Shown here piece by piece: positions 1 to 8,525 of a stretch of DNA of 64,000 nt. This stretch comes from Shimia sp. CNT1-13L.2 (GTDB lineage: Bacteria > Pseudomonadota > Alphaproteobacteria > Rhodobacterales > Rhodobacteraceae): assembly GCF_024331145.1 (NCBI RefSeq), contig NZ_JANDJO010000009.1, positions 62,001 through 126,000 of the forward strand. Reading direction: 5' to 3'. Numbering within the stretch: the stretch's first letter is position 1; every line of letters begins with the position of its first letter. The notes below the pieces were generated by a model. It worked only from the letters and a program-made list of their open reading frames with translations, was not told the origin of the DNA and ran no database searches. Both the position numbers and the translations under genes were made by a program.

Positions 1-466
1 TCGCCTTGACGATCCGCGCTGGGATCTCACCCTCGCGGTGGCCCCGGATCACGCCGGATTGCAAAGCCGCGTCTGGCCTGCCCACCTGCCACGCATTCCG
101 CAGGGGGCCGGCGATCTTGGTGACCGCATGGCCCGCGCCCTGCGCTCCATGCCGCCCGGTCCGACGCTGATCATCGGGGCCGACATTCCCGGCATCCAGC
201 CCGCCCACATCGCCCGCGCCTTCCGCGCCCTTGGCGATCACGACGCGGTTTTTGGTCCGGCGGATGACGGGGGCTACTGGCTGGTCGGATTGCGGCACGG
301 CGCACGTGCCCCCGCGACCCTCTTCCAGAATATCCGCTGGTCCACAGAACACGCGCTGGCCGACAGCATGGCCTCCCTGCCCGGCCTCTCCATCGCCCTC
401 ACCGACACCCTGCGCGATGTCGATACCGTTGCCGATCTGACCCCCGCCCCCGATCGCGCCGCGTAA
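1..466 (+). CDS. DUF2064 / CofC-like nucleotidyl-glycosyl transferase, 3' part only
   Basis: The reading frame is open from the left edge (first full codon at base 2), so the 5' end lies outside the window and only about 154 C-terminal codons are visible. The visible part carries IIGADIPGIQPAHI followed by FGPADDGGYWLVGL. This is the layout of the DUF2064 family (TIGR04282), small Rossmann-like nucleotidyltransferase or glycosyltransferase folds often called selenodomain-associated transferase 1. The Asp residues in GADIPG and PADDGGY would be the nucleotide and metal site by analogy with MobA/CofC-like enzymes. The substrate is not deducible. It ends 53 bp before rnr on the same strand, so the two may be cotranscribed. 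A GTG at 38 is an internal codon, not a convincing start. Confidence 0.8.
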   Translation, partial: RLDDPRWDLTLAVAPDHAGLQSRVWPAHLPRIPQGAGDLGDRMARALRSMPPGPTLIIGADIPGIQPAHIARAFRALGDHDAVFGPADDGGYWLVGLRHGARAPATLFQNIRWSTEHALADSMASLPGLSIALTDTLRDVDTVADLTPAPDRAA

Positions 467-519
467 ACCAACCCGCTTTTCCGCATGACGCGGCGATTGC
501 CCCATGCTAGGGCGGGAAC

Positions 520-2775
520 ATGCATATGCCGTCCAAAGAAGAAGTCCTCGAGTGGATTTCCGAAAACCCGACCCTCACCTCGAAACGTGACATCGCCAAG
601 GCCTTTGGCATCAAAGGGGCTGCGCGCATCGATCTCAAGCGCCTCCTGAAGGAACTCGAGGCCGAAGGGCATTTGCAGAAACGCAAGAAAACCTACCGCG
701 ATCCCGACCGCCTGCCACCGGTCAGCGTGCTTCAGGTCTCCGGCCCCGGTGCCGATGGTGATCTCTTTGCCCGCCCCCTGGAATGGCATGGCGAGGGCGA
801 GGCCCCCGCGATCCTTCTGATCCTGCGCGCCTCTGATCCGGCGCTTGGCGCGGGCGACCGCATTCTTGCCCGCCTGACCGAAGTGAAAGGCGAGGATCAC
901 GCCTACGAAGGCCGCCTGATCCGCCGCATCGGCACCAACCCGCGCCGCGTCCTCGGCCTGTTCCGCAAGACCACCGAAGGCGGGCGCATCCTGCCAATCG
1001 ACAAGGGTGACGGCAAGGAATGGATCGTGCTGGCCGAGGGCATCAACGGCGCACGCGACGGCGAATTGGTCGAAGCCCAGCAGACCGGCCCCAAGGGCCG
1101 TCTCGGCCTGCCCCGCGCCAAGGTCGTCGAACGCCTCGGCGATCCCTCGGCCCCCAAGGCGGTCTCGCTGATCGCCATTCACCAGCACGGCATCCCCGAT
1201 GATTTCCCCGATGACGTGATCGCAGGCGCCGATGCCGCCAAGCCTGCTCCGCTGGGCGCGCGCGAAGACATGCGCGACATGCCCCTTGTCACCATCGACC
1301 CCGCCGACGCACGTGACCACGATGATGCCTGCTGGGCACACGCCGATGATGATCCGCGCAACGAAGGCGGCCACGTGATCTGGGTCGCCATCGCCGATGT
1401 CGCTCACTACGTCACCCCCGGCTCGGCGCTTGATCGCGAGGCCCGCAAGCGCGGCAACTCCTCGTATTTCCCCGACCGCGTGGTGCCGATGCTGCCCGAC
1501 CGCCTGTCCGGTGATCTCTGCTCTCTGCACGAAGGCGTCCCGCGCCCCTGTGTGGCCGTGCGCATGCAGATCGACGCCAAAGGCCAGAAGATCGGCCACC
1601 GCTTCGTGCGCGGTATGATGCGCTCCATCGCCTCGCTGAACTATGCCGAGGTGCAAGAGGCCCGCGACGGTGCCCCGAACGAACGTTGCGCCCCGCTGAT
1701 GCACGAGGTGATCGACCCGCTCTATGCCGCCTACGAGGCCCTTACCAAGGCCCGCGCCGCCCGCCAGCCGCTGGATCTTGACCTGCCCGAACGCAAGGTC
1801 GAACTCACCCCCGAAGGCAAGGTGGCCTCGGTGATGTTTCGCGACCGGTTCGATGCCCACAAGCTGATCGAGGAATTCATGATCCTCGCCAACGTGGCCG
1901 CCGCCGAAACCCTGATCGCCGCGAAATCCCCGCTGCTGTTCCGTGTCCACGAGGAGCCCAACCCCGAGAAGCTCGACGCCCTGCGCGAAACCGCCAATGC
2001 CGCGGGCTTCTCGCTGGCCAAGGGGCAGGTGCTCAAGACCCAGCACCTCAACGCCCTCCTGAATGCCGCCGCCGGCACGGAAGACGCCGAACTGATCAAC
2101 CTCTCGACCCTGCGCTCGATGACACAGGCCTATTACAGCCCGTCGAATTTCGGCCACTTCGGTCTGGCCCTGCAATCCTACGCGCATTTCACCTCGCCGA
2201 TCCGGCGCTATGCCGACCTGATCGTGCACCGCGCCCTGATCACGGCCCACGGCTGGGGCGAAGACGGCCTGTCCCCCGAAGGAATCGAATCGCTGGAAAA
2301 CACCGCCAGCCACATCTCGGAAACCGAACGGCGGTCGATGCTGGCCGAACGCGACACCACAGATCGCTACCTCGCATCCTATCTTTCGGAACGGGTAGGC
2401 AACGAATTCACCGGCCGCATCTCGGGCATCGCCCGCTTCGGGGTCTTCGTGAAACTGGATGAAACCGGTGCCGACGGCCTTGTGCCGATGCGCTCACTGG
2501 GGCGCGAATACTTCCGCTTTGACCCCGAGGAAAACACCCTGCGCGGCACGGAAACCGGCCTGACCATCGCCCTTGGCATGCGTGTCACCGTCCGCCTGAC
2601 CGAAGCCGCGCCGGTGACCGGCGGCATCGCGCTAGAAATCCTCGACATCGAAGGCAAGGCCCGCCCCACCGGATCAGGGCGGGGCGGACGGGGTGGCCCG
2701 GTGCGCCGCAAGGAAAGCCGTGCCAAGAAAAAGGCCGCCAAGACCAAGCGCAAAGTCAGCCGCAACCGGCGTTAA
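520..2775 (+). CDS. rnr: Ribonuclease R (RNase II/R family 3'-5' exoribonuclease)
   Basis: A 751-residue protein that degrades structured RNA processively from the 3' end in the cytoplasm. Domains in order: N-terminal winged-helix-like segment (about 1-60), cold-shock/OB region, RNB catalytic domain starting near residue 250, S1 domain (about 625-710), and a Lys/Arg-rich tail (about 720-751) typical of RNase R. The metal-binding catalytic motif TIDPADARDHDDA is at 258-270, with Asp260, Asp266, Asp268 and Asp269. Two in-frame ATGs (520 and 526) follow a GGGCGGGA sequence; the first is used here. The last four bases overlap the convergent glutathione S-transferase stop codon. Length is normal for alphaproteobacterial RNase R. 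Confidence 0.96.
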   Translation: MHMPSKEEVLEWISENPTLTSKRDIAKAFGIKGAARIDLKRLLKELEAEGHLQKRKKTYRDPDRLPPVSVLQVSGPGADGDLFARPLEWHGEGEAPAILLILRASDPALGAGDRILARLTEVKGEDHAYEGRLIRRIGTNPRRVLGLFRKTTEGGRILPIDKGDGKEWIVLAEGINGARDGELVEAQQTGPKGRLGLPRAKVVERLGDPSAPKAVSLIAIHQHGIPDDFPDDVIAGADAAKPAPLGAREDMRDMPLVTIDPADARDHDDACWAHADDDPRNEGGHVIWVAIADVAHYVTPGSALDREARKRGNSSYFPDRVVPMLPDRLSGDLCSLHEGVPRPCVAVRMQIDAKGQKIGHRFVRGMMRSIASLNYAEVQEARDGAPNERCAPLMHEVIDPLYAAYEALTKARAARQPLDLDLPERKVELTPEGKVASVMFRDRFDAHKLIEEFMILANVAAAETLIAAKSPLLFRVHEEPNPEKLDALRETANAAGFSLAKGQVLKTQHLNALLNAAAGTEDAELINLSTLRSMTQAYYSPSNFGHFGLALQSYAHFTSPIRRYADLIVHRALITAHGWGEDGLSPEGIESLENTASHISETERRSMLAERDTTDRYLASYLSERVGNEFTGRISGIARFGVFVKLDETGADGLVPMRSLGREYFRFDPEENTLRGTETGLTIALGMRVTVRLTEAAPVTGGIALEILDIEGKARPTGSGRGGRGGPVRRKESRAKKKAAKTKRKVSRNRR

Positions 2776-3494
2776 GCCGCCCCGCGCAGCGCGCCGTCTT
2801 TCGGATAAATCGAGGCGCGCACCCGTGCCACGTAGGGCGCAAACACCGCGCGCCCTTCCGCCGCCTTGCGCAGGTCGGTCGGCGCGGGCAGGGCAAGGAT
2901 CATGTCCAGCACCGGTGCAATCGCCGCATCCGCCGCCGTCGGGCGATCCCCGAAAAGAAACGCCTTGTCGCCCAGCGTCACCTGCACCGCGTCCAGATCC
3001 TGCACCAAGCGGCGCAACCGGTCCTGCGGCGCAAACCGCGCCATGCCTTCCGACATCAGGCCCGCCTTCACCTGCGCCTGAACCTCGGCGGCCACCGCGT
3101 CGCGCGCCTCAACCGGAACCCCGGCAAAGAACCCCTCGCGCATCACCGGCCACACCGCCGGATCAAGCCAGCGATCATGCACGAGACCAAGGCGCAGGCT
3201 TTCCTCGACCATCCGGATCAGGGCATGGCTCTCGGCCTTCTGCACCTCGCTCAGCCCCGGATGGAAATTGGCCCCAGCCTCCTCTTCCAGATAGGCCTGG
3301 ATAAAATGGCTGTCCGGGATAAGGCGCTCTCCCACCCGCAACACCGGCACCTTGCCAAGTGGCAGGGTCGACAGGTCAAGCGCATACTCCGGCTCCCAGG
3401 CCTGCCCCGCCATTTCCAGCAGGCACATCGCCTTGAGGCAAAACGGGGAATAGGTGGGGAACTGGGCATCGCCGTGAAAAACAATCAGCTTCAT
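2772..3494 (-). CDS. Glutathione S-transferase family protein
   Basis: A 240-residue protein with an N-terminal thioredoxin-like domain and a C-terminal helical domain. The N-terminus reads MKLIVFHGDAQFPTYSPFCL. LGKVPVLRVGERLIPDSHFI contains the cis-Pro (VPVL) and the glutathione-binding Asp-Ser pair. GDRPTAADAAIAPVLD late in the protein is the GST C-terminal N-capping region. The start at 3494 has GGAGA upstream (complement of 3501-3507); the frame stays open further upstream but no homologous sequence precedes this Met. It is divergent from a WYL/HTH regulator 90 bp away, a common pairing suggesting local regulation. It is tail-to-tail with rnr, with a 4 bp overlap. Substrate unknown. Confidence 0.9.
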   Translation of the reverse strand: MKLIVFHGDAQFPTYSPFCLKAMCLLEMAGQAWEPEYALDLSTLPLGKVPVLRVGERLIPDSHFIQAYLEEEAGANFHPGLSEVQKAESHALIRMVEESLRLGLVHDRWLDPAVWPVMREGFFAGVPVEARDAVAAEVQAQVKAGLMSEGMARFAPQDRLRRLVQDLDAVQVTLGDKAFLFGDRPTAADAAIAPVLDMILALPAPTDLRKAAEGRAVFAPYVARVRASIYPKDGALRGAA

Positions 3495-3584
3495 GATCGG
3501 GGTCTCCAAATGGGGTTTCGATACCGGATGGAGTAACAAGCCCTCTTGCCAGTTTCTGTCAGGAGAATGCACTATACCCCCACC

Positions 3585-4274
3585 ATGCCCCGCACCGATC
3601 GTCTCTTTCAGCTCATGCAGGCCCTGCGCGACCTGCCCCCGCCCGCCACCGCGCTGGCGCTGGCGCAGGAAACCGGCGTGTCCGAACGCACCATCTATCG
3701 CGACATCGACACGCTGCGCGCGCTTGGCGCGGTGATCGACGGCGAGGCCGGATTTGGCTTTACCCTGATCGAAGACGCCGCCCTGCCGCCGCTTGGTTTT
3801 GTCCCCGAAGAGATCGAGGCGCTGGTGGTCGGCCTGCGTGAGGTGATGGAAATCGGCGATCCCGCGCTGGCAAAGGCCGCCCACTCCGCGCTCTCCAAGC
3901 TCAAGGCCCGCCTACCACAGGCCCAGGCCCACCGCCTGCGCCACGCGGTTCTCACGGCCAAACGCTTTGATCCCCCGCCGCCCCCCGGCATCGACGCAGG
4001 CATCCTGCGACAGGCCGCATGGGACGAGGTGACAATCCGCTTCAACTATGCCGATGCCACCGGCGCGCATACCTCGCGGGCCGCCGATCCGCTGTCGATT
4101 GTCTTCATGCAGTCAAGCCACTGCCTTCTGGCCCGCTGCCACCTGCGCGAGGATTACCGCGTGTTCCGCCTCGACCGGATGCGCGACCTCGAGGTCACCG
4201 ATACCTCTTTCCGGCCGCGCCGCATCCCGATGCTGCGCGAGTTTCAGGCCCGTCTGCGAGCCGAGAACTGTTAA
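3585..4274 (+). CDS. YafY-type HTH transcriptional regulator with WYL domain
   Basis: A cytoplasmic DNA-binding regulator of about 229 residues. Residues 1-55 form an HTH_11-type winged helix (RTDRLFQLMQALRD, then VSERTIYRDIDTLRALGA as the recognition helix). The C-terminal half is a WYL-type ligand-sensing domain (ITIRFNYADATGAHT-like strand, then DYRVFRLDRMRDLEVTDTSF). The start at 3585 (MPRTDRLF) matches the family N-terminus. An upstream ATG at 3567 sits only 1 nt from AGGAG and is less likely. It is divergently transcribed from the glutathione S-transferase, its probable target. Its stop codon lies inside a CtrA-like box that fronts the next gene. Confidence 0.85.
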   Translation: MPRTDRLFQLMQALRDLPPPATALALAQETGVSERTIYRDIDTLRALGAVIDGEAGFGFTLIEDAALPPLGFVPEEIEALVVGLREVMEIGDPALAKAAHSALSKLKARLPQAQAHRLRHAVLTAKRFDPPPPPGIDAGILRQAAWDEVTIRFNYADATGAHTSRAADPLSIVFMQSSHCLLARCHLREDYRVFRLDRMRDLEVTDTSFRPRRIPMLREFQARLRAENC

Positions 4275-4286
4275 TCCCGCCTTAAC
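4271..4286. promoter_or_regulatory. CtrA-type box TTAA-N7-TTAAC
   Basis: TTAA at 4271-4274 and TTAAC at 4282-4286 are separated by exactly seven bases, matching the consensus of the alphaproteobacterial cell-cycle regulator CtrA. It overlaps the stop codon of the WYL regulator and lies about 220 bp upstream of the lytic transglycosylase start. A CtrA-controlled cell-wall hydrolase would be biologically sensible. The assignment rests on sequence match only. Confidence 0.45.
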
Positions 4287-4503
4287 CCGCACGCCGCATT
4301 AACGCGGCCCATCCCGAATTCCGCACTTCCGCAATACCGACACAATACCGACGTTGCACCGACAGGCGTTTTCGGCCTGTTTCATCCCGTTAACCACTTC
4401 GGCGGGTCTTTGCTCAGCGAATTCCCGTACCTATCCGCATGATTGCTTCCTGCATGGAAACAATCGCGGTACACTTGGCCAAACAAAAACACCGAGGCAA
4501 CCG

Positions 4504-5859
4504 ATGCGACCTTCTGTTCTGGCCATGTCCCTATGCGCCTTTTCTCTTGGCACCCTTGCCGAGGCCGGCGCGCCAACAACCTCTTTGCGCCCTGTTGAAC
4601 GCCCCTCAACGCTGACAGGGAACACCCCCGAGATCCGCGTGGCGGCCAATGCGCCGCTGGCCTCCGTGCGGCCCGTGTTGCGGCCTGCGCAATCCATCAC
4701 CACCGTGCCACAAGCCACGGAAACCGCAGGCAATCTTGGCTTTCAACGTTGGCAGAAGTCCTTTCGGAAAAAGGCCATCAGATCAGGCATTCAGGCCTCG
4801 GTCTACGACCGGGCCTTCAAGGGCGTGCGCTACAACACCAACGTGATTCAACGCGACCGCAACCAGTCGGAGTTCACCAAGACGATCTGGGAATACCTCG
4901 ACAGCGCCGCCTCGGAGACGCGCATCCGTAACGGCAAGGCCGCCCTGCGCAAGCATAACCGCAAACTGGACGCCATCGAACGCCGCTATGGGGTCGACAA
5001 GGAAGTCGTGGTTGCCGTCTGGGGCCTTGAAAGCGCCTATGGGTCCTATCGCGGCGACATCCCGACAATCGAGGCGCTGGCCACCCTCGCCTATGACGGG
5101 CGGCGTGGAAAGTTCTTTGAATCTCAGCTGCTTGCGGCATTGAAGATCCTGCAAAACGGCGATGTCTCTGCCCGCAACATGACCGGAAGCTGGGCCGGTG
5201 CCATGGGCCACACCCAGTTTATCCCCACGTCCTACCAAACCTTCGCCGTGGATTTCACTGGCGACGGCAAACGCGACATCTGGAGCGACGATCCCTCGGA
5301 TGCGCTGGCCTCTACCGCCGCCTATCTGGCGAAATCCGGCTGGAAACGGAACAAGCCCTGGGGCGTCGAGGTGAAACTGCCCAAAGGCTTCAACTACAGC
5401 CTCGCCAACCGCAAGACCATCAAAGCCCCCTCCGAATGGGCGGCGATTGGTATCCGCGACATGAACGGCCGCGCCGTGCCCAACAGCCACGGCAAGGGCT
5501 CGATCCTGCTGCCGGCGGGCGGCAATGGCGCTGCGTTCATGATCTTTTCGAACTTTTCCGCTATTGAGAAGTACAACACCGCAGATGCCTATGTTATCGG
5601 CGTCGGCCACCTGTCCGACCGGATCAAGGGCGGCCCCGCGATCAAAAGCAAATGGCCCCGCGGCGACCGTGCGCTGACCTTCAAGGAACGCATGGAGCTT
5701 CAGCGCCGCCTGACACGCGCAGGTTTTGACACGCAGAAGATCGACGGCAAGATCGGTCCGCTCACCATCAACGCGGTGCGCTCATACCAGGTGGCACAGG
5801 GCCTCACACCGGATGGCTACCCGTCCCTGACCCTGCTCAAACGGCTCCGCAGGAACTGA
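4504..5859 (+). CDS. Lytic murein transglycosylase (MltB/SLT_2 type) with PG-binding domain
   Basis: A 451-residue exported cell-wall enzyme that cleaves peptidoglycan glycan strands to 1,6-anhydromuropeptides. The N-terminus (MRPSVLAMSLCAFSLGTLAE) is a signal peptide. A Pro/Thr-rich linker (about 25-75) is followed by an SLT_2 catalytic domain (about 78-370). The catalytic Glu is expected at 176 in AVWGLESAYGSYRGDIPT. GAMGHTQFIPTSY and the FTGDGKRDIW loop are family hallmarks. The C-terminal 60 residues (RMELQRRLTRAGFDTQKIDG onward) form a PG_binding_1 domain. The start is set by the signal peptide; AGG lies about 8 nt upstream. A strong terminator follows. Confidence 0.93.
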   Translation: MRPSVLAMSLCAFSLGTLAEAGAPTTSLRPVERPSTLTGNTPEIRVAANAPLASVRPVLRPAQSITTVPQATETAGNLGFQRWQKSFRKKAIRSGIQASVYDRAFKGVRYNTNVIQRDRNQSEFTKTIWEYLDSAASETRIRNGKAALRKHNRKLDAIERRYGVDKEVVVAVWGLESAYGSYRGDIPTIEALATLAYDGRRGKFFESQLLAALKILQNGDVSARNMTGSWAGAMGHTQFIPTSYQTFAVDFTGDGKRDIWSDDPSDALASTAAYLAKSGWKRNKPWGVEVKLPKGFNYSLANRKTIKAPSEWAAIGIRDMNGRAVPNSHGKGSILLPAGGNGAAFMIFSNFSAIEKYNTADAYVIGVGHLSDRIKGGPAIKSKWPRGDRALTFKERMELQRRLTRAGFDTQKIDGKIGPLTINAVRSYQVAQGLTPDGYPSLTLLKRLRRN

Positions 5860-5889
5860 AGCCGGGCCAAGAATCAGATACCGACATTG

Positions 5890-5920
5890 AAAAAGGGGCG
5901 CAGCACGCCCCTTTTTCTTT
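5890..5920 (+). terminator. Rho-independent terminator after lytic transglycosylase
   Basis: AAAAGGGGCG (5891-5900), loop CAGCA, then CGCCCCTTTTT followed by CTTT. A 10 bp stem with a T-tract, 31 bp after the stop codon. Because the stem is A-rich on the left it could also act on the convergent transporter operon. Confidence 0.85.
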
Positions 5921-5945
5921 TTCATTAACAGGTGGTTAACGAAGG

Positions 5946-7190
5946 TTAACTTGGTGTTACCCCACGCAGGCGTTCCGACCTGCGCCGCAACAGCTCCACC
6001 GCCGTCAGCAACCCGATCGAGATGATCACAAGGATCGTCGCCACCGCAAGGATGGTCGGGCTGATCTGCTCGCGGATACCCGAGAACATCTGGCGCGGAA
6101 TGGTCCGCTGTTTCACATCCGCCAGCTGCAACACGACAACCACTTCGTCGAACGAGGTGATAAAGGCGAAAAGGCCACCCGAGATCACACCCGGCAGGAT
6201 CAGCGGCATCTGGATCTTGAAGAAGGTCGTCACCGGACCTGCACCCATATTGGCCGCGGCACGGGTCAGGCTCTGGTCAAACCCGCTCAGCGTCGCAGTC
6301 ACGGTGATGATCACGAAAGGCGTGCCCAATGCGGCGTGCGCAAGGATCAGACCCATATAGGTCTTGGCCAGCCCGACACCCGAGAAGAAGTAGAACAGGC
6401 CAGACGCGGTGATCACCAGCGGTACGATCATCGGCGAAATCAACAGCGCCATGACCGGACGACGCCAGGGCATCTCGGAGCGGCTGATACCGATGGCCGC
6501 CAGCGTCCCCAAAGACGTAGAAACCAGCGTCGCGCAGATCCCGATGAAGAAGGAGTTGCGAACCGAACGCACCCATTGCGCGTTGTTCCACATGTCCGAC
6601 CACCAGCCCGCAATCGCATCCGGCGCCGCCATACCGTTGGCAAGGATATCCCAGTACCAGCGGGTCGAGAACGCATCCGGATCCAGCGCCAGCATACCAG
6701 GGGTAAAGCTGAAATAGGGCTCTTGGTTAAAGCTCAGCGGGATCAGGATAATGATCGGCGTGATCAGGAAGACAAAGATCGCGCCACAGATCGTGCGGAA
6801 ACAATAGAACCACAGCACCTCACGCGAGGAGGCATAGGGCGGCAGGTTCAGGCGGTAGTTCCCCGTATTCAGCCAAAGCGCCATGCGGCCAATGATATAG
6901 CCGATGAACATCATCAGCACACCATAGGGGAAGGCAATCAGGACCGTACCCAGAACAAGGAACAGGAGCGCCGTTCCAAGACCGGCCACAAGCGGCTTGT
7001 CCGTGGCCTTGATCACCGCGAACCCAGCCCCTGCAAAGATAGCTGCCGCGACGATCATGTAAGGCAGGAACAGGCTGAATGCGCCCTGCGCTGTCAGCAA
7101 CCCGGCAAGGGCGCCGAATCCTGCAAGGATTCCAAGGGTAAAGCCAAGTGGCGGCTGGGGCGGGATATATCTGTATTCACCAGTGCTCAT
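5946..7190 (-). CDS. potC: Polyamine-type ABC transporter permease, PotC-like, enlarged
   Basis: An inner-membrane permease of 414 residues, about 140 longer than classical PotC. The C-terminal half holds the binding-protein-dependent transport fold with the EAA loop (SLTRAAANMGAGPVTTFFKI, then MPLILPGVISGG). SFDEVVVVLQLADV near the end is typical of PotC/PotI permeases. The first ~110 residues add about four predicted hydrophobic helices (from GFTLGILAGFGALAGLLTAQ to VLMMFIGYIIGRMALWL) absent from E. coli PotC. It is the last gene of the operon, 6 bp after the PotB-like gene. Substrate class (spermidine/putrescine or related) is inferred from family only. Confidence 0.87.
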   Translation of the reverse strand: MSTGEYRYIPPQPPLGFTLGILAGFGALAGLLTAQGAFSLFLPYMIVAAAIFAGAGFAVIKATDKPLVAGLGTALLFLVLGTVLIAFPYGVLMMFIGYIIGRMALWLNTGNYRLNLPPYASSREVLWFYCFRTICGAIFVFLITPIIILIPLSFNQEPYFSFTPGMLALDPDAFSTRWYWDILANGMAAPDAIAGWWSDMWNNAQWVRSVRNSFFIGICATLVSTSLGTLAAIGISRSEMPWRRPVMALLISPMIVPLVITASGLFYFFSGVGLAKTYMGLILAHAALGTPFVIITVTATLSGFDQSLTRAAANMGAGPVTTFFKIQMPLILPGVISGGLFAFITSFDEVVVVLQLADVKQRTIPRQMFSGIREQISPTILAVATILVIISIGLLTAVELLRRRSERLRGVTPS

Positions 7191-7196
7191 ATCGGA

Positions 7197-8447
7197 TCAC
7201 CCCAGTTTCATGTTGTCGATGCCGACCACACGGTCGTAGATCCAGAAGAGGAACAGCACGAACACCAGGAGCACGAGCCCCAACGCCGCTGCAAGGTTCC
7301 AGTTCAGTGACTTACGCATGTGGAAGTCGATGATGTTCGAGATCATCTGGCCATCCTGACCACCCACAAGGGCGGGCGTGATGTAATAGCCGATCGCGAG
7401 GATGAAGCAGAGCAGAGCGCCTGCACCAATGCCCGGAACCGACTGCGGGAAGTACACCCGCCAGAAGGCCGTCCAATTGGTTGCCCCCATGGATTTGGCC
7501 GCACGGGTATAAGACGGCGGAATGGTTTTCATCACCGAGTAGAGCGGCAGGATCATGAACGGCAACAGGATGTGCGTCATGGCAATCAGCGTACCGGTCT
7601 TGTTGTAGATCAGGCTGAACCGGTCTTCATCCGTGGCGAGGCCGAAGACGACGAAAAGGTCGTTCATCACACCCTGCGCCTGCAACATTGCAATCCATGC
7701 GGTCGTCCGCACCAGGAGCGACGTCCAGAACGGCAAAAGCACGAGGATCAGAAGAAGGTTCGATGTTTTCGTGGGCAAGGTCGACAGCAAGAAAGCGACC
7801 GGATACCCGAGGATCAGACAGAACACCGTTACGAGAAACGAAATCTCGATGGTGCGCCAGAACAGCATCAAGTGAATACGGCGGTCTTCATCCTGACGTT
7901 CGAACGAGCCATCAGCGTTGTATTTCAGGTCAAGCGCCGAGGCGACATAGCCGGGGTTGTACTTGACCGAGGCAATCTTGATTGCCTTCCAGACCTCGAT
8001 ATCGGCCCAGTCCTTGTCCTTTTTGATGAGCGCTTCCATATAGGGCGCTTCCATCTTCTTGGCGCTACGGGCGGACTTGGTGAACAAGCTGCGGGTGCCC
8101 GACAGCTCACGGTTCACACGGGTCGCAACCTGACCGATGGTCTTGTTTTCGCGGGCTTTCACCAGATCCGCGACCATCGCGGCCGCCATTTCCTCGGTGG
8201 GCGGCGAAACCGCATCCCAATCCGCCATCGCGGCTGTAGAAGTCGGCATCAGCCTAGAATAGCGCGCATCATAGATGCCCTGCCACAAGAGGAAGATGAT
8301 AGGCAGGATGAAGACCACAATGATGAATGCGATCAGGGGAAAGGCGAGCCCAAAAGCACGGGCACGGCTGCGGAACATCGCTTGTGCCAATCGCTTTTTC
8401 AGGGGGGTGCCGTCCGCGGCAAGCAGCGGCCCGGAAGTGTCAGTCAT
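7197..8447 (-). CDS. potB: Polyamine-type ABC transporter permease, PotB-like, with large insert
   Basis: A 416-residue inner-membrane permease. The first transmembrane helix (about 33-56) is followed by an unusual ~140-residue hydrophilic stretch (about 60-200, Lys/Arg/Glu-rich) before the second helix. Classical PotB is near 285 residues and has a much shorter loop here. The transport core then follows normally, with the EAA motif in SYTRAAKSMGATNWTAFWRV and YFPQSVPGIGAGALLCFILA. The insert would face the periplasm if the first helix is oriented as in PotB and could contact the binding protein. It lies between the binding-protein gene and the PotC-like gene in one operon. Confidence 0.87.
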   Translation of the reverse strand: MTDTSGPLLAADGTPLKKRLAQAMFRSRARAFGLAFPLIAFIIVVFILPIIFLLWQGIYDARYSRLMPTSTAAMADWDAVSPPTEEMAAAMVADLVKARENKTIGQVATRVNRELSGTRSLFTKSARSAKKMEAPYMEALIKKDKDWADIEVWKAIKIASVKYNPGYVASALDLKYNADGSFERQDEDRRIHLMLFWRTIEISFLVTVFCLILGYPVAFLLSTLPTKTSNLLLILVLLPFWTSLLVRTTAWIAMLQAQGVMNDLFVVFGLATDEDRFSLIYNKTGTLIAMTHILLPFMILPLYSVMKTIPPSYTRAAKSMGATNWTAFWRVYFPQSVPGIGAGALLCFILAIGYYITPALVGGQDGQMISNIIDFHMRKSLNWNLAAALGLVLLVFVLFLFWIYDRVVGIDNMKLG

Positions 8448-8481
8448 AAGACAGGCCTCGACAGGATTCGTTCAGGGGGTG

Positions 8482-8506
8482 GAAGAGGCCCGCGAGGGGC
8501 CTCTTC
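8482..8506 (-). terminator. Intra-operon stem-loop after binding-protein gene
   Basis: GAAGAGGCCC (8482-8491), loop GCGAG, GGGCCTCTTC (8497-8506): a perfect 10 bp stem between the binding-protein stop and the PotB-like start. No long T-tract follows, so it is more likely a partial terminator or mRNA-stabilising stem that keeps binding-protein mRNA in excess over permease mRNA. Confidence 0.6.
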
Positions 8507-8525
8507 TCATGTGCGCAATCTGCGA

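Noticed and set aside
274-2313. 679-codon minus-strand open frame across RNase R
   Set aside because: It is antisense to rnr, which has a full set of RNase R motifs. Long antisense frames are common in G+C-rich DNA and this one shows no domain.
5925-5940. Perfect TTAA-N7-TTAAC CtrA-like box
   Set aside because: It lies between two convergent genes, just after a terminator and before a stop codon, where a promoter element would have no gene to control. Kept as coincidence.
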